Shown piece by piece: positions 1 to 10,480 of a DNA stretch of 23,301 nucleotides. A program made the position numbers and the translations under genes. Every line of letters starts with the position of its first letter. The first letter of the stretch is position 1. The notes under the pieces are model-generated. The model had not been told where the DNA came from. It made no database searches and was given only the letters and a program-made list of their open reading frames with translations. The DNA is from Acephala macrosclerotiorum (Eukaryota > Ascomycota > Leotiomycetes > Helotiales > Mollisiaceae): NCBI GenBank assembly GCA_014904845.1, contig MU119729.1, positions 1 to 23,301 of the forward strand. The letters run 5' to 3'.

Positions 1-3000
1 AATATAAATATATTATTAATTTATATTTTAATAATATTAAAAATTTTTTTAATAATTATAATTAAAAAATAAAAATTATATATTAATATAATTATAAATA
101 ATTTTTTTTTTATAATATTTATAATACGTAATTTATTAATATATTTTTATTTTTATAATTTTATATAAAAACTTTAAAATAATTATAATTATATTTAATA
201 AATATAAATAATAATTTTTTTTAATAAATGTATTAATATAAATCGTTAATTAATTTTTTTTTATTATTATATTTTTAAATTATTAATTTCAATTTTTTAT
301 AAAAAATATTAATAGATTTATTTTTAATATTATTAATTAATTTCGAATTAAAAATTTTAATTTTAATATATTTATTAAAATCGTATTATATAAAATTAAA
401 ATTTTTTTTATAATTAAATTATTAATTTTTTTTTAAAATATTTTAAATAATTATTTAAAAATTATAATTATATTTTTTTTTATAATTTTAATAATAATTT
501 TATATTATTTTTTTATTTATTTATTATAAAAATTATAAAAATTTTAATTTTTTTAATAATAATAATAAAAAATTAATTATTAAAATTTTTGTAATTTTTT
601 TTATCATTTTTAATAAAATTATAATATTTATTTTATTTAAATTTTTTATTATATATATTTTTATTTTATAATTTTTTTAAACGTTTTTAATTACGTTTTT
701 TAATTAATTTTTTATTTATTTTTTTTACGTTAAATACGTATTTTAAATAAAATTATATTTTTATTAATTTATTTTTCGATTAATTTATCGTAAAAAATTT
801 TATAAATTCAATATAATAAAATGTAATATTTTTTTATTTTTTTTATATTATTATAAATTTTAATAAATATTTTTTTAATTTTAATTATTATTATTTTAAT
901 ATTTTATTAAAATTTTATAAATCAAAATTTTTTTTTAATATCGTAAATAATATAATTTAATAATTTTTAATATATATTAATTTAATATATACGTAATATA
1001 TTTTATATTATTTTTATAAATATATTTTTTATAAATTTAATAATTTGAAATATTATAAACGAATTTATTATTTATAAAATTAATTTTTTATTTAAATATA
1101 AAACGTTAATAATAATCGAATAATTAAATTTATAATTATTTAATAAAATAAATTTAAATTTTCTAAATAATTATTTATATATTTAATAATAATAATAATA
1201 TTTAATATTTATATTATAATTAATTCGTTAAAAAACTTTTATAAAACGACGTATTAATAAATAATTAAAACGTTTATATAATTAATATAATTTTATATTA
1301 ATAAATAATTTGAAATTAATTTTTTTTTTTAATTAATATAATAATATTTATAAATAATTTTATTTTTTTAAATTATTAAATTTTATATTTATAATATTTA
1401 TATTTTAAATAAAAAATAAAAAATATATATTTATAAAAATAATATAAAAAATATTAATATTTAATAAAATATTAATTTAAATAATTTTTTATAATAAAAT
1501 AATATTTTTATTAAAACGAATTTTATAAATTTTAATCGTAAAAATATTTAATTAAATATTAATATTAAGTTTTTATAATATTATAAATTGCAATTAATTA
1601 ATAATTAATATTTTAATAATTTTATTATTTAATATAATCTTTTGAAAACTTTTTAAAAAATATCGATTTTTAAAAATAAAAAATAAATATTAATTCGATT
1701 TAAATAATTTAAATTATAATAATATAAAAAATAAATTAATTATTTAAAATAATTATTATTTATATATTATTAAATTTTTTAAATTTAATAAAATAATTTT
1801 TATTTTTATTTTTTATTTTTATATTTAATAATAATTAATTAATTTTTATTATTTGAATATTTTTTAATAAATTTTTTATTTTTTCGATTTTAATAAAAAA
1901 ATTCTAATAATAAATTATTATAATATTTCGATTTATTATATATTAAATTTATTATTAAAATTTTATATATATTTATTATCGTTTTTTTATTATATATTTT
2001 ATAAATTAATATTTCGATTTACTATAAATATAATATTTTTTTTAATATAATTTTGTTTGAAATTTATAATTTTTACAATATTTATTTTAAAAATTTTTTC
2101 GATTTTAATATTTTTAATTTTATTTTTAATCGCATTATAATACTTTTAAAAATATTAATAAATTTATAAAAAATAAAATTATATTTTTTAATATTTTAAT
2201 AAATATTAATAATTTAATTTTATAAACTATATTTTATTTAATATTTTAATAATAAATTTAATTAAATTTTTGGAAATTAATCGAAAAATATTTATAAATA
2301 TTTTAATTTAATTTTTATTAAAATTGTTTTTTTTTATAAAAATATATATAATTAATAATTTTTTTTAATTTTAAAATAAAACGTATTTATACGTTTTATA
2401 AAATTAATAAAAAATGTTTTATTATAATAATTATAAAAAATCGATAATTTATAATTAAAAATATCGTATAATTTTTTATTATATTTATAAATAATTTAAT
2501 AAAAATACTTTATAAATTATTATATTAATTCGATTATTATTAATTTTATTATTAATAAATAAATTGAATATTTTATATTATATTAAATAAATTCGTATTT
2601 ATAAAAAAAATTATAATAAAAAAATACAAAAAATAATAATAAAAATAATTATATTTATAATAAAAAGTTTTTTATTAATAATTAAAATCGTAAAAATAAT
2701 TATATTTTGATTATTGAATATTAATATTAAAATATTTTAATTTATTAATTGAATTAATCGATTTTATTAAAAGAAATCTTTTTTATTTTTTAATTAATCG
2801 ACGATTTTTATTTATATTTATTTATAAAAGTTTTTTTAAATTATTAATAATAAAATTTTTATTTTTCAATATTTAAATTTTATAAATATATAAAAAATTT
2901 TATAAACGATTTATAAAATTTTTATATATTAAATATAAATTTTTTTAAAATTGTTTTTATAAATTGCAATTAAAATAATTTTTTTTTTATATATTTCAAA

Positions 3001-3570
3001 ATAATAAAAAATATATTTATTTAATTTTTTTTTATTTATTTTTATTGTAAAAAATTTTAATTTTAAATAAATTTATTATTTTAAAAAATAATTATATAAT
3101 AAATAATAAACAAATTAAAAATTTTAATTCAAATTTAAATAAATATTATTATTAATATTTATATATTTTCGATTAAATAATAAATAAAAATATAAATTTT
3201 TTTTTAAAAATTTGTTTTTAATATAAATTTAAAATCGTTTTAATATTATTTTTTTTAAATTTTTAATAATTTTAATATTTTCAATACGTTTTTATAAAAA
3301 ATTTTATATAAATTTTTATTTTTTCGAAAATATATTAATTATTTTAAATAGTTTTTTTTACAAAAAACAAACTATTCAAATTTTTTTTTTTTTTATAAAT
3401 TAATCTTTTTTAAATAAAAATTTAATTATTAATTAATATTAATATTATTAAAAATACTTATTATTAATAATAAATTAAAAATGAAATAAATAAATAAATT
3501 AAATAATTCGTTAATTGATTATAAGTTTTAAATTTAATAAACGCACAAAAATTAAAAAATATAATTTCAA
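1..3570 (-). repeat. Left arm of large imperfect palindrome: inverted copy 1 of an AT-saturated repeat
   Basis: Read on the minus strand, this stretch matches the segment from 3644 to about 7225 nearly end to end. Anchors I aligned by eye: 3461-3480 pairs with 3677-3696, 2731-2740 with 4427-4436, about 2100-1900 with about 5150-5350, about 720-360 with 6470-6720, and 60-75 with 7151-7166. The arm therefore runs off the left edge of the window. Differences are mainly transitions plus indels of tens of bases in both arms (for example extra bases here near 2765-2810, and extra bases in the other arm near 3925-3998). Nearly all remaining C and G are in CpG. Its inner end, 3507-3570, also matches 9607-9690. 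No protein can be read in any frame. It is probably a dead transposable element, family not recognised. Confidence 0.85.
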
Positions 3571-3643
3571 TTCTAGTGCAAACGGCGCTAGTCCCGATCT
3601 GGCCCTATATCGCACGTGACTACTAAATTAATATTGTATTCAC
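3571..3643. other. Normal-composition spacer at the palindrome centre
   Basis: About 73 bp of ordinary composition separate the two AT-saturated arms. The spacer contains C and G outside CpG (GTCCCGATCTGGCCC at 3591-3605), which the arms almost lack, so it escaped the mutation that destroyed them. It starts with a small imperfect hairpin, CTAGTGC at 3573-3579 against GCGCTAG at 3585-3591 with one G-T pair. It also carries an E-box-like site (listed separately). It could be a relic of the unique sequence present between two insertions. No coding or RNA gene signal was seen. Confidence 0.8.
3613..3620 (-). promoter_or_regulatory. GTCACGTG E-box-like site in the spacer
   Basis: The plus strand reads CACGTGAC, so the minus strand reads GTCACGTG, a palindromic E-box core with the RTCACRTG extension bound by Cbf1/USF-type bHLH proteins. 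The same octamer class recurs in the 8240-9600 island and in the gypsy LTRs. Function here is inferred only; there is no adjacent gene. Confidence 0.35.
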
Positions 3644-6600
3644 AAATAAATTATTTAATTTATTTATTTATTTTATTTTTAATTTATTATTAATAATATT
3701 AATATTAATTATCAATTATTTAATTAATTGCGAAATAATTAAATTTTTATTTAAAAAAAATTAATTTATAAAAATTTTTTTTTTTTAAATAATTTATTCT
3801 TTATAAAAAAATATTTAAAATTATTAATATATTTTTAAAAAAATAAAAATTTATAAAAGTTTTTTTATAAAAACGTATTAAAATTATTAAAATTATTAAA
3901 AACTTAAAAAAAATAATATGAAAATAATTTTAAATTTATATTTATTATACAAAATAATAACGTTTATAAAAAGCGAATAAAAAAACGTAAAATCGATTTG
4001 AAATTTATATTAAAAATCAATTTTTAAAAAAAGTTTTATATTTTTATTTATTATTTAATTAAAAATGTATAAATATTAATAATAATATTTATTTAAATTC
4101 GAATTAAAATTTTTAATTTTTTTATTATTTATTATATAATTATTTTTCAAAATAATTAATTTATTTAAAATTAAAATTTTTTATAATAAAAATAAATAAA
4201 AAAAAATTTAATAAAAAAATATTAAATAAATATATTTTTTATTATTTTAAAATATATAAAAAAAAATAATAATTAAATTATAATTTATAAAAATATTTTT
4301 AAAAAAACTTTAAAAAATATACGTAAAATTTTTATATATTTACAAAATTTAAATATTAAAAAATAAATTTTTTTTTATAAATAAATATAAATAAAAACCA
4401 TTAATTAATTAATTTAATTAATAAATTAAAATGTTTTAATATTAATATTTAATAATTAAAATATAATTATTTTTATAATTTTATTTAATATAATATAAAA
4501 TATTTAATTTATTTATTAATAATAATCGAATTAATATAATAATTTATAAATTATTTTTATTAAATTATTTATAAATTTAATAAAAATTTATATTAATAAT
4601 AATTTTTTAATTTTTTATAATTATTATAATAAAATCGAATTATTTTAAAATTAATATAATAAAATATTTTTTATTAATTTTATAAAATATATAAATATAT
4701 TTTATTTTAATAAATTTTTAAAAAAAAATTCAATTTTATTATATTAATAAAAATTTATTTTAAAATTAAAAAAAATTATTAATTATATATATTTTTATAA
4801 AAAGAAATAATTTTAATAAAAATTAAATTAAATTATTTATAAATATTTTTTAATTAATTTTAAAAAATTTAATTAGATTTATTATTAAATTATTAAACGA
4901 AATATAATTTACAAAATTAAATTATTAACGTTTATTAAAATATTAAAAAATGTAATTTTGTTTTTTATAAATTTATTAATATTTTTAAAAGCGTTTATAT
5001 TAAATTACGATTAATAATAAATATTATAACGCGATTATATAAAATATAATAATATAATTTAAATTTTATTTTTCAAAATTAAAAAAAAAAAGAAATTTAA
5101 TTTTAATTAAATTAATTATATTTATAAAAAACGAAACAAAAAACGCAATTAAAAATAAAATTAAAAATATTAAAATCGAAATTTTTTTTAAAATAAATAT
5201 CGTAAAAATTATAAATTTTAAAAAAAATTATATTAAAAAAAATATTACATTTATAATAAATCAAAATATTAATTTATAAAATATATAATAAAAAAACAAT
5301 AATAAATTTAATATATAATAAATCAAAATATTATAATAATTTATTATTAAAAATCTTTTATTAAAATTAAAAAAAATTAAAAGTTTATTAAAAAATATTT
5401 AAATAATAAAAATAATATTATTAAATTTAAAAAAATTAATAATACGCAAATAATAATTATTTTAAATAATTAATTTATTCGTTATATTATTACAATGAAA
5501 ATATATATTTAATATTTTATTATTATAATTTAAATTATTCAAATTAAATTAATATTAATTTTTTATTTTTAAAAATTATATTAAATAATAAAATAATTAA
5601 AATATTAATTATTAATTAATTACAATTTATAATATTACGAAAATTTAATATTAATATTTATAAAATTCGCTTTAATAAAAATATTATTTTATTATAAAAA
5701 ATAATTTAAATTAATATTTTATCAAATATTATAAATATAAAATTTAATAATTTAAAAAAATAAAATTATTTATAAATATTATTATATTAATTATATAAAC
5801 GTTTTAATTATTTATTAATATAATATTTTATAAAAGTTTTTAAACGAACTAATTATAATATAAATATTAAATATATAAATAATTATTTAAAAAATTTAAA
5901 TTTCTTTTATAAAATAATTACAAATTTAATTATTCGATTATTATTAACGTTTTATATTTAAATAAAAAATTAATTTTACAAATAATAAATTCGTTTATAA
6001 TATTTTAAATTATTAAATTTATAAAAAATATATTTATAAAAATAATATAAAATATATTATATATATATTAAATTATATTATTTATAATATTAAAAAATAA
6101 ATTAATAAAAATATAATTTTATAAATAATAATTAAAATTATTAATAATAACGTATTATTATTATTAATTATTAAAAAAAAATATTATATATACGTTTAAT
6201 ATTAAATTAATACTACGCTTATAATAAAAAACGATTTAAATACGAAATTTATATTAAATTTATTTAAAATATATATTTAATATAAAAAAATCAAATAAAA
6301 AAATTATATAAATTATTAATAATTAATAAAAAAATATATATATAAGTAATCAATTTTTATTTAATAATTATTGAATTTTATTATATAAAAAAAAATATTA
6401 AAAGTTTATAATTAAATTAAAAATTAAATTTCTTTTTATTGTTTTTTAATTAAATTTTTATTTTTATTTTTTAATCGAATAAAATAAATAAAAAACTAAT
6501 TAAAAAACGTAATTAAAAACATTTAAAAAAATTACAAAATAAAAATATATATAATAAAAAATTTAAATAAAATAAATATTATAATTTTATTAAAAATAAT

Positions 6601-8240
6601 AAAAAAAAATATAATTTTAATTTTTAAATAATTATTTAAAACGTTTTTAAAAAAAAAAATTAATAATTTAATTATAAAAAAAGTTTTAAATTTTATTTAA
6701 TACGATTTTATTAAATATATTAAAATTCGAATTTTTAATTCGAAATTAATTAACGAAATTAAAAATAAAATTATTAATATTTTTTACAAAAATCAAAATT
6801 AATAATTTAAAAATATAATAATAAAAAAAAATTTTTTTACGCAATTTTTAATAATTTGAAAATTAATCAACGATTAATTATCGTTTTAATATTTTTTTTA
6901 ATTTAATTTTCAAATAAAAAAATTAAAATATAATTTTATAATATTATTTAAATTTATATTTAATTTATAATAAACTTTTAACAATTTATATTAATATATT
7001 TATTAAAAAAAATTCGTTATTTATATTTATTAAATATAATTATAATTATTTTAAAATTTTTATATAAAATTATAAAAATAAAAATATATTAATAAATTAT
7101 ATATTATAAATATTATAAAAAAAACTATTTATAATTATATTAATATACGATTTTTATTTTTTAATTATAATTATTAAAATATAAATTAATAATATATTTT
7201 AATTTAATTTAAAAATATAATTTAATTATAATAAAAAAATTAAATTATTTAATTTTTAAATTAAATATTAAAAACAATAAATTAAAAAAAATTATATTAT
7301 TATAATTTATTAATTTAAAACAATTTTCGATTTATTTATTATTATTTAATATTAAAATTTAATAAAAAAAATTATTATATTAAATAAAAAATTTAAATAT
7401 ATTATTTTTAATTTATTTATAATAATAAAATTTTTAATTTTTAATAAATAAATATTAATTAAATAATAAAAAATTCAAAATAAACGCGTTATTAAAAACG
7501 TTTTAATTTTTAAAATATATAATATTATAATTATAATCGAATTTATTATTAATATAATTATTTAATAATTCGATCTTTTTAAAATTTTAATAATTATTTA
7601 TATAAATTTATATTTATTATACGAATATTTAATCAAATTAAAAAGAATTAAAAAAAATTATTTTATAATCGATATTATAATTTTTTATTAATCATATAAA
7701 CGTAAAAAATTATAAAAAATTCAATATATTAATAATTAAAATAATTTAACGAATATTATAATAAAATTAATATTTAATAAAATTTTAAAAAAGTTTTTAA
7801 ATATGAATTATTTTAAAATTCGAATAAAAAAAGATTTTTTTAAAAAAAAAACGATAAAAATAATACAAAAAATTAAAAAAAAATATTTATTAAAAAAATA
7901 TATATATATATATATATATTTTTTATATTTTATTTTAAATTTTATAATTATTTAATTTATAAAATTAAAAAAAAAAATTTATTTCAATTTTAGCGTTTAT
8001 AATTTTTAATAAACTTCGAAAATAATATTAATTTATTAACGTTGTTTTTAAAGTTTAATTATATAATTTTTGTATTAAAATATTAATAAATTTTATATAT
8101 TAATAAATTATAATAAAATAATAATAATAATACTTTTTTAAATAATTAAAATAAATTAATTTTTATTACAAAAAAAAACTATTAATATAAATATAATATT
8201 AATTTAATAATTACATATAATATTAAATCAAATCGAGATT
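3644..8240 (+). repeat. Right arm of palindrome and its continuation: direct-orientation copy 2 of the AT-saturated repeat
   Basis: The part up to about 7225 is the reverse complement of the left arm. The remainder to about 8240, where normal composition begins, is presumed to be the rest of the same copy because its partner would lie outside the window. Copy 2 lacks roughly 70 bp present at the inner end of copy 1 (3507-3570) and in copy 3, so it is truncated at its start. It carries a 70-odd-bp insertion near 3925-3998 relative to copy 1. Almost every remaining C is followed by G. No open frame or protein motif can be supported. It may be one 4.6-kb element or several nested ones. Confidence 0.8.
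7898..7919. repeat. AT dinucleotide microsatellite
   Basis: An uninterrupted (AT)11 run lies inside the AT-saturated arm. It is a simple repeat without further meaning that I can support. Confidence 0.8.
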
Positions 8241-8262
8241 AATAAAATGTTTCTCTCGTTCC

Positions 8263-8327
8263 GAAAGAAAAAGTCCGTCCGCAGCCGACTCGCAAGCGAG
8301 CCAATCAGCGGACGGGCCTTTTCTTTC
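8263..8327. repeat. 20-bp inverted repeat with nested hairpin
   Basis: GAAAGAAAAAGTCCGTCCGC (8263-8282) pairs with 8308-8327 over 20 positions, with 18 Watson-Crick pairs and two G-T wobbles. The 25-nt loop itself contains CTCGC/GCGAG at 8289-8300. It sits exactly at the left edge of the normal-composition island. A terminal inverted repeat of a small element, a cruciform or a structured RNA are all possible. No transposase or flanking duplication is visible. Confidence 0.8.
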
Positions 8328-8347
8328 GATACTCGATGCACATTTTG

Positions 8348-8380
8348 CTCCGCAGGCCTCGCGGGGGCGCTCCTGCGGAG
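8348..8380. repeat. GC-rich hairpin with perfect 9-bp stem
   Basis: CTCCGCAGG at 8348-8356 and CCTGCGGAG at 8372-8380 form a perfect 9-bp stem around a 15-nt GC-rich loop. It is not followed by a T tract, so it does not read as a terminator. It lies 20 bp after the larger inverted repeat and looks like part of the same structured block. Confidence 0.8.
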
Positions 8381-8416
8381 GGCTTCAAAGTCTTCGACTT
8401 TAGTAATATACTCTTA

Positions 8417-8442
8417 TTTCAAGTTTCAAGTTTCATTTCAAG
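8417..8442. repeat. Short TTTCAAG direct repeats
   Basis: TTTCAAG occurs at 8417-8423, 8424-8430 and 8436-8442, probably from replication slippage. No function is inferred. Confidence 0.7.
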
Positions 8443-8532
8443 TTAAAAGCTCTTAATTTGAGCGTTTTATAAGCATTTGAAGTTGGCATAGTTATTGAGA
8501 GGTAGATTGAGATTCTGCCGGGCGGTGAAGCC

Positions 8533-8548
8533 GATAAGCTGATAAGCT
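8533..8548. repeat. Tandem GATAAGCT pair
   Basis: GATAAGCT is perfectly duplicated at 8533-8540 and 8541-8548, just before the tandem array begins. A GATA core is present in each copy, but with no gene nearby I make no regulatory claim. Confidence 0.65.
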
Positions 8549-8555
8549 CTTTACT

Positions 8556-9210
8556 GCCTAAGGCAGAAACGCACTGCAGAGCCTCATATTACCAGGGGGA
8601 CACCCCCTGGGACCCCCGTCTCTTATATTAAGTTGCTACGATCAATTTGGATTACTTTACTTAGTATCTAATTCCAGGGGAAGACTTCCTAGGACCCCCC
8701 TCTAGAACTGCGCAGCTGTAAAGCTGGAATAGAATGGATTCTAGTGTATTATTGCCTTGGCGCCTTAGGCAGAAATGCACTTTCGGGGTTTTACACCAAA
8801 AGGACACCCCCTGGGACCCCCGTCTCTTATATCGAGTTACTACGATCAATTCAATCTATTTAAATCACTTTCTTTAGTATATAATTCCAAGGGGAGACCC
8901 CCTGGGACCCCCCTCGAAAGCTGCGCAATTGTAGAGCTGGAAACAAGAGGATTCTAGCGTCTTGTTGCCCTAGTGCCTTAGGCAAAAACGCACTTCTAGC
9001 AGAGTCTCACACCAGGGAGACACTCCCTGGGACCCCCGTCTCTTATATTGAATTACTACGATTGATTCTATTAATTATAAATACTTATTACGATTATATT
9101 TACTAGGGGAAAACCCCTTAGGACCCCCTTTAAAAGCTGCGTAACTATAGAGTTAATAAGAGTAGGATTTTGGTGTGCCAGCATTTCAATGCCTAAGGCA
9201 GAAACGCACT
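8556..9210 (+). repeat. Tandem array of three hairpin-bearing units (206, 214, 215 bp)
   Basis: A GCCTWAGGC palindrome followed by (A/G)AAA(C/T)GCACT marks unit starts at 8556, 8762 and 8976 and a fourth, partial start at 9191. Each unit contains hairpin A (8592-8610, 8796-8814, 9012-9030; consensus CCAGGGGG-ACA-CCCCCTGG), then GGGACCCCCGTCTCTTATAT and TACTACGAT. A related hairpin B follows (near 8674, 8886 and 9103), then GGACCCCC, an AGCTGCG...AGAGCT segment and GATTCTAGTGT-like sequence. Hairpins A and B share most of their sequence, so the unit itself looks like an internal duplication. Differences among units are mostly transitions, for example GGG to AAA in the stem of A at 8799-8801, so the array was mutated lightly. 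It is not protein-coding. It could be a minisatellite or part of an unrecognised repeat family. Confidence 0.85.
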
Positions 9211-9438
9211 TAAAAGTTTTGCGGTCGCCATTTTTGCTGCGTGCGACTCTATTCTATTGATTTGCGCAATAACGGATTAATAAAATCGCTTGAAACTTGG
9301 AATCTGACGGTATTTAATTGAGTTTCAACTTATTTATAAGTTTTATATGATTTGAATTAGCTAATATATTATAATTGTAAGTGCAATAAAATCGAAGTTT
9401 TAGTGTTCTTTACCGGAGCGGCTGCGCATTATTCCGAA

Positions 9439-9559
9439 ATCATGTGACAATAGAATTTCTTAATGAACCAATCAAATCGCTACATTTGAGCACCTCGATT
9501 AAATTTGGGCAAAATCGCCCATAGTTGAGATGACTCGTGCCACGTGAATTACACGTGAT
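9439..9559. promoter_or_regulatory. Cluster of three RTCACRTG / E-box sites
   Basis: CATGTGAC at 9441-9448 (minus strand GTCACATG), CACGTGAA at 9541-9548 and CACGTGAT at 9552-9559 (minus strand ATCACGTG). The last two lie 11 bp apart, about one helical turn, and form a near-palindrome. TTCCGAAA at 9432-9439 directly precedes the first. The sites match the consensus of bHLH regulators such as Cbf1. There is no gene within the window for them to control, so function is speculative. Confidence 0.4.
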
Positions 9560-9606
9560 TTAATAAAAGTTGACATTAGTCCTTAAGGCGGACGGCCAAT
9601 TATTTA

Positions 9607-9755
9607 TATTAAAATTAAAATTATATTTTTTAATTTTTATATATTTATTAAATTTACAATTTATAATCAATTAACGAATTATTTAATTTATTTATTTATT
9701 TCGTTTTTAATTTATTATTAATAATAAATATTTTTAATAATATTAATAATTATAT
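9607..9755 (+). repeat. Truncated copy 3 of the palindrome repeat end
   Basis: The segment with AATTATTTAATTTATTTATT and then TTTTTAATTTATTATTAATAA matches the start of copy 2 (from about 3647) in the same orientation. It also matches the reverse complement of the inner end of copy 1 (about 3440-3570), including the outer part TTATAATCAATTAACG that copy 2 lacks. Similarity stops near 9755. Like the other two ends, it abuts normal-composition DNA, so this is probably the true end of the element. Confidence 0.8.
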
Positions 9756-10198
9756 TTTTATAACAATTATTATAAATATTATTTTAATTTATATAAAAAA
9801 TATAAAATAAAATATTTTTTATATTTTATATATTTAATAAAAAATTAAAAAAATTAAATTTATTTAAACGCGTAAATTATTAAAATTAAACGCGCATAAA
9901 AAAATAATAAAATACAAATTATTAAAAACGAAAATTAAAATATAAAAAATTTATTATTTTAATTATTATTTTAATAACGATTATAATAATAACGAATTAA
10001 ATAACGTTTAATAAATTTATATAAATATTATAATTTTAAATAATAATATATATAAAAATAATTTTTTTTTAAAATTTTTTATTATAAATAATAATTAAAA
10101 AAAAATTTAATAATTTTAATATAAAAACTTTATATATATAATATATTTAAATTATATATAAATTAAAATAAATATATAATATTTATAAATTTAAAAAA
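9756..10198. other. AT-saturated DNA with no recognisable feature
   Basis: This is almost pure A+T with surviving C and G mainly in CpG, including two ACGCG clusters near 9868 and 9889. I see no frame, motif or alignable repeat. It is the left target flank of the gypsy element and shares the fully mutated character of 1-8240. Confidence 0.7.
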
Positions 10199-10203
10199 AT
10201 ATA

Positions 10204-10463
10204 TTATAATAAAATTATATATTTTCTTTTTAAAAATCTTTGTAAATAACTAGTTTCGAGAGTAGTACTGATTACGTGTTTTTTAGTATATAAAAAGTTT
10301 TCGCTTATTATAAACTAATCAATAATTTTTTTTATTTCTATTTTAATTAATTGATTAATTGATTTACGAATTATAAATTACTTCGAATAAATTTAATTTA
10401 TTAATTAAAACGAATTAATTTACGATTGAGTTTTTTTACTTTATATTTTATTGTTTTTTTACA
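10204..10463 (+). repeat. 5' LTR
   Basis: It aligns to 22021-22280 over 260 bp without an indel. By eye about 31 positions differ and all are transitions. The LTR ends in TTTTTTTACA. The start TTATAATA is placed where the two copies stop matching and does not show the canonical TG, so the boundary may be off by a few bases. It carries an E-box remnant and a TATA box. Confidence 0.92.
10271..10296 (+). promoter_or_regulatory. LTR promoter: E-box remnant and TATA box
   Basis: ATTACGTG at 10271-10278 corresponds to ATCACGTA at 22088-22095 in the other LTR. Undoing one transition in each gives ATCACGTG, so the LTR once carried a full E-box. TATATAAAAA follows at 10287-10296 and is preserved in both LTRs (from 22104). 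This fits a U3 promoter driving the genomic transcript. The TATA assignment is reasonable; regulation through the E-box is inference. Confidence 0.55.
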
Positions 10464-10464
10464 T

Positions 10465-10480
10465 TGGTAAAACGACGTCG
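10465..10480 (+). other. Candidate primer-binding site
   Basis: TGGTAAAACGACGTCG starts one base after the LTR terminus. TGG complements the CCA end of a tRNA, as expected of a minus-strand primer site in this position. The tRNA cannot be named because G and C positions may have mutated. Confidence 0.6.

Larger units (their letters stand above)
8240..9600. other. Island of normal base composition without a gene
   Basis: Composition changes abruptly near 8240 from AT-saturated to ordinary DNA with C and G in all contexts, and back again at about 9600 (GGACGGCC, then pure AT). The island holds two strong GC hairpins, short direct repeats, a three-unit tandem array and an E-box cluster. Three short open frames (8247-8456 plus, 8661-8849 minus, 8775-8957 plus) run straight through hairpins and repeat units, show no family resemblance and are judged chance. 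No tRNA or rRNA was recognised. It is most simply a sequence that was single-copy, or too short in repeat unit, when RIP acted. Confidence 0.85.

Noticed and set aside
8348..8380. Rho-independent terminator
   Set aside because: The hairpin is not followed by a T tract, and the genome is eukaryotic.
8247..8456. 69-codon plus-strand open frame starting at the island edge
   Set aside because: It runs across both arms of the 20-bp inverted repeat and the GC hairpin, has no family resemblance, and ends in low-complexity TTTCAAG repeats. Its openness comes from normal GC content.
8661..8957. Overlapping open frames on both strands (8661-8849 minus, 8775-8957 plus)
   Set aside because: They overlap each other within tandem array units, and the neighbouring units do not keep the frames open. 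Repeat sequence, not genes.
8556..9210. CRISPR array
   Set aside because: Units of about 210 bp with no short-repeat/unique-spacer alternation and no cas genes; the setting is eukaryotic.
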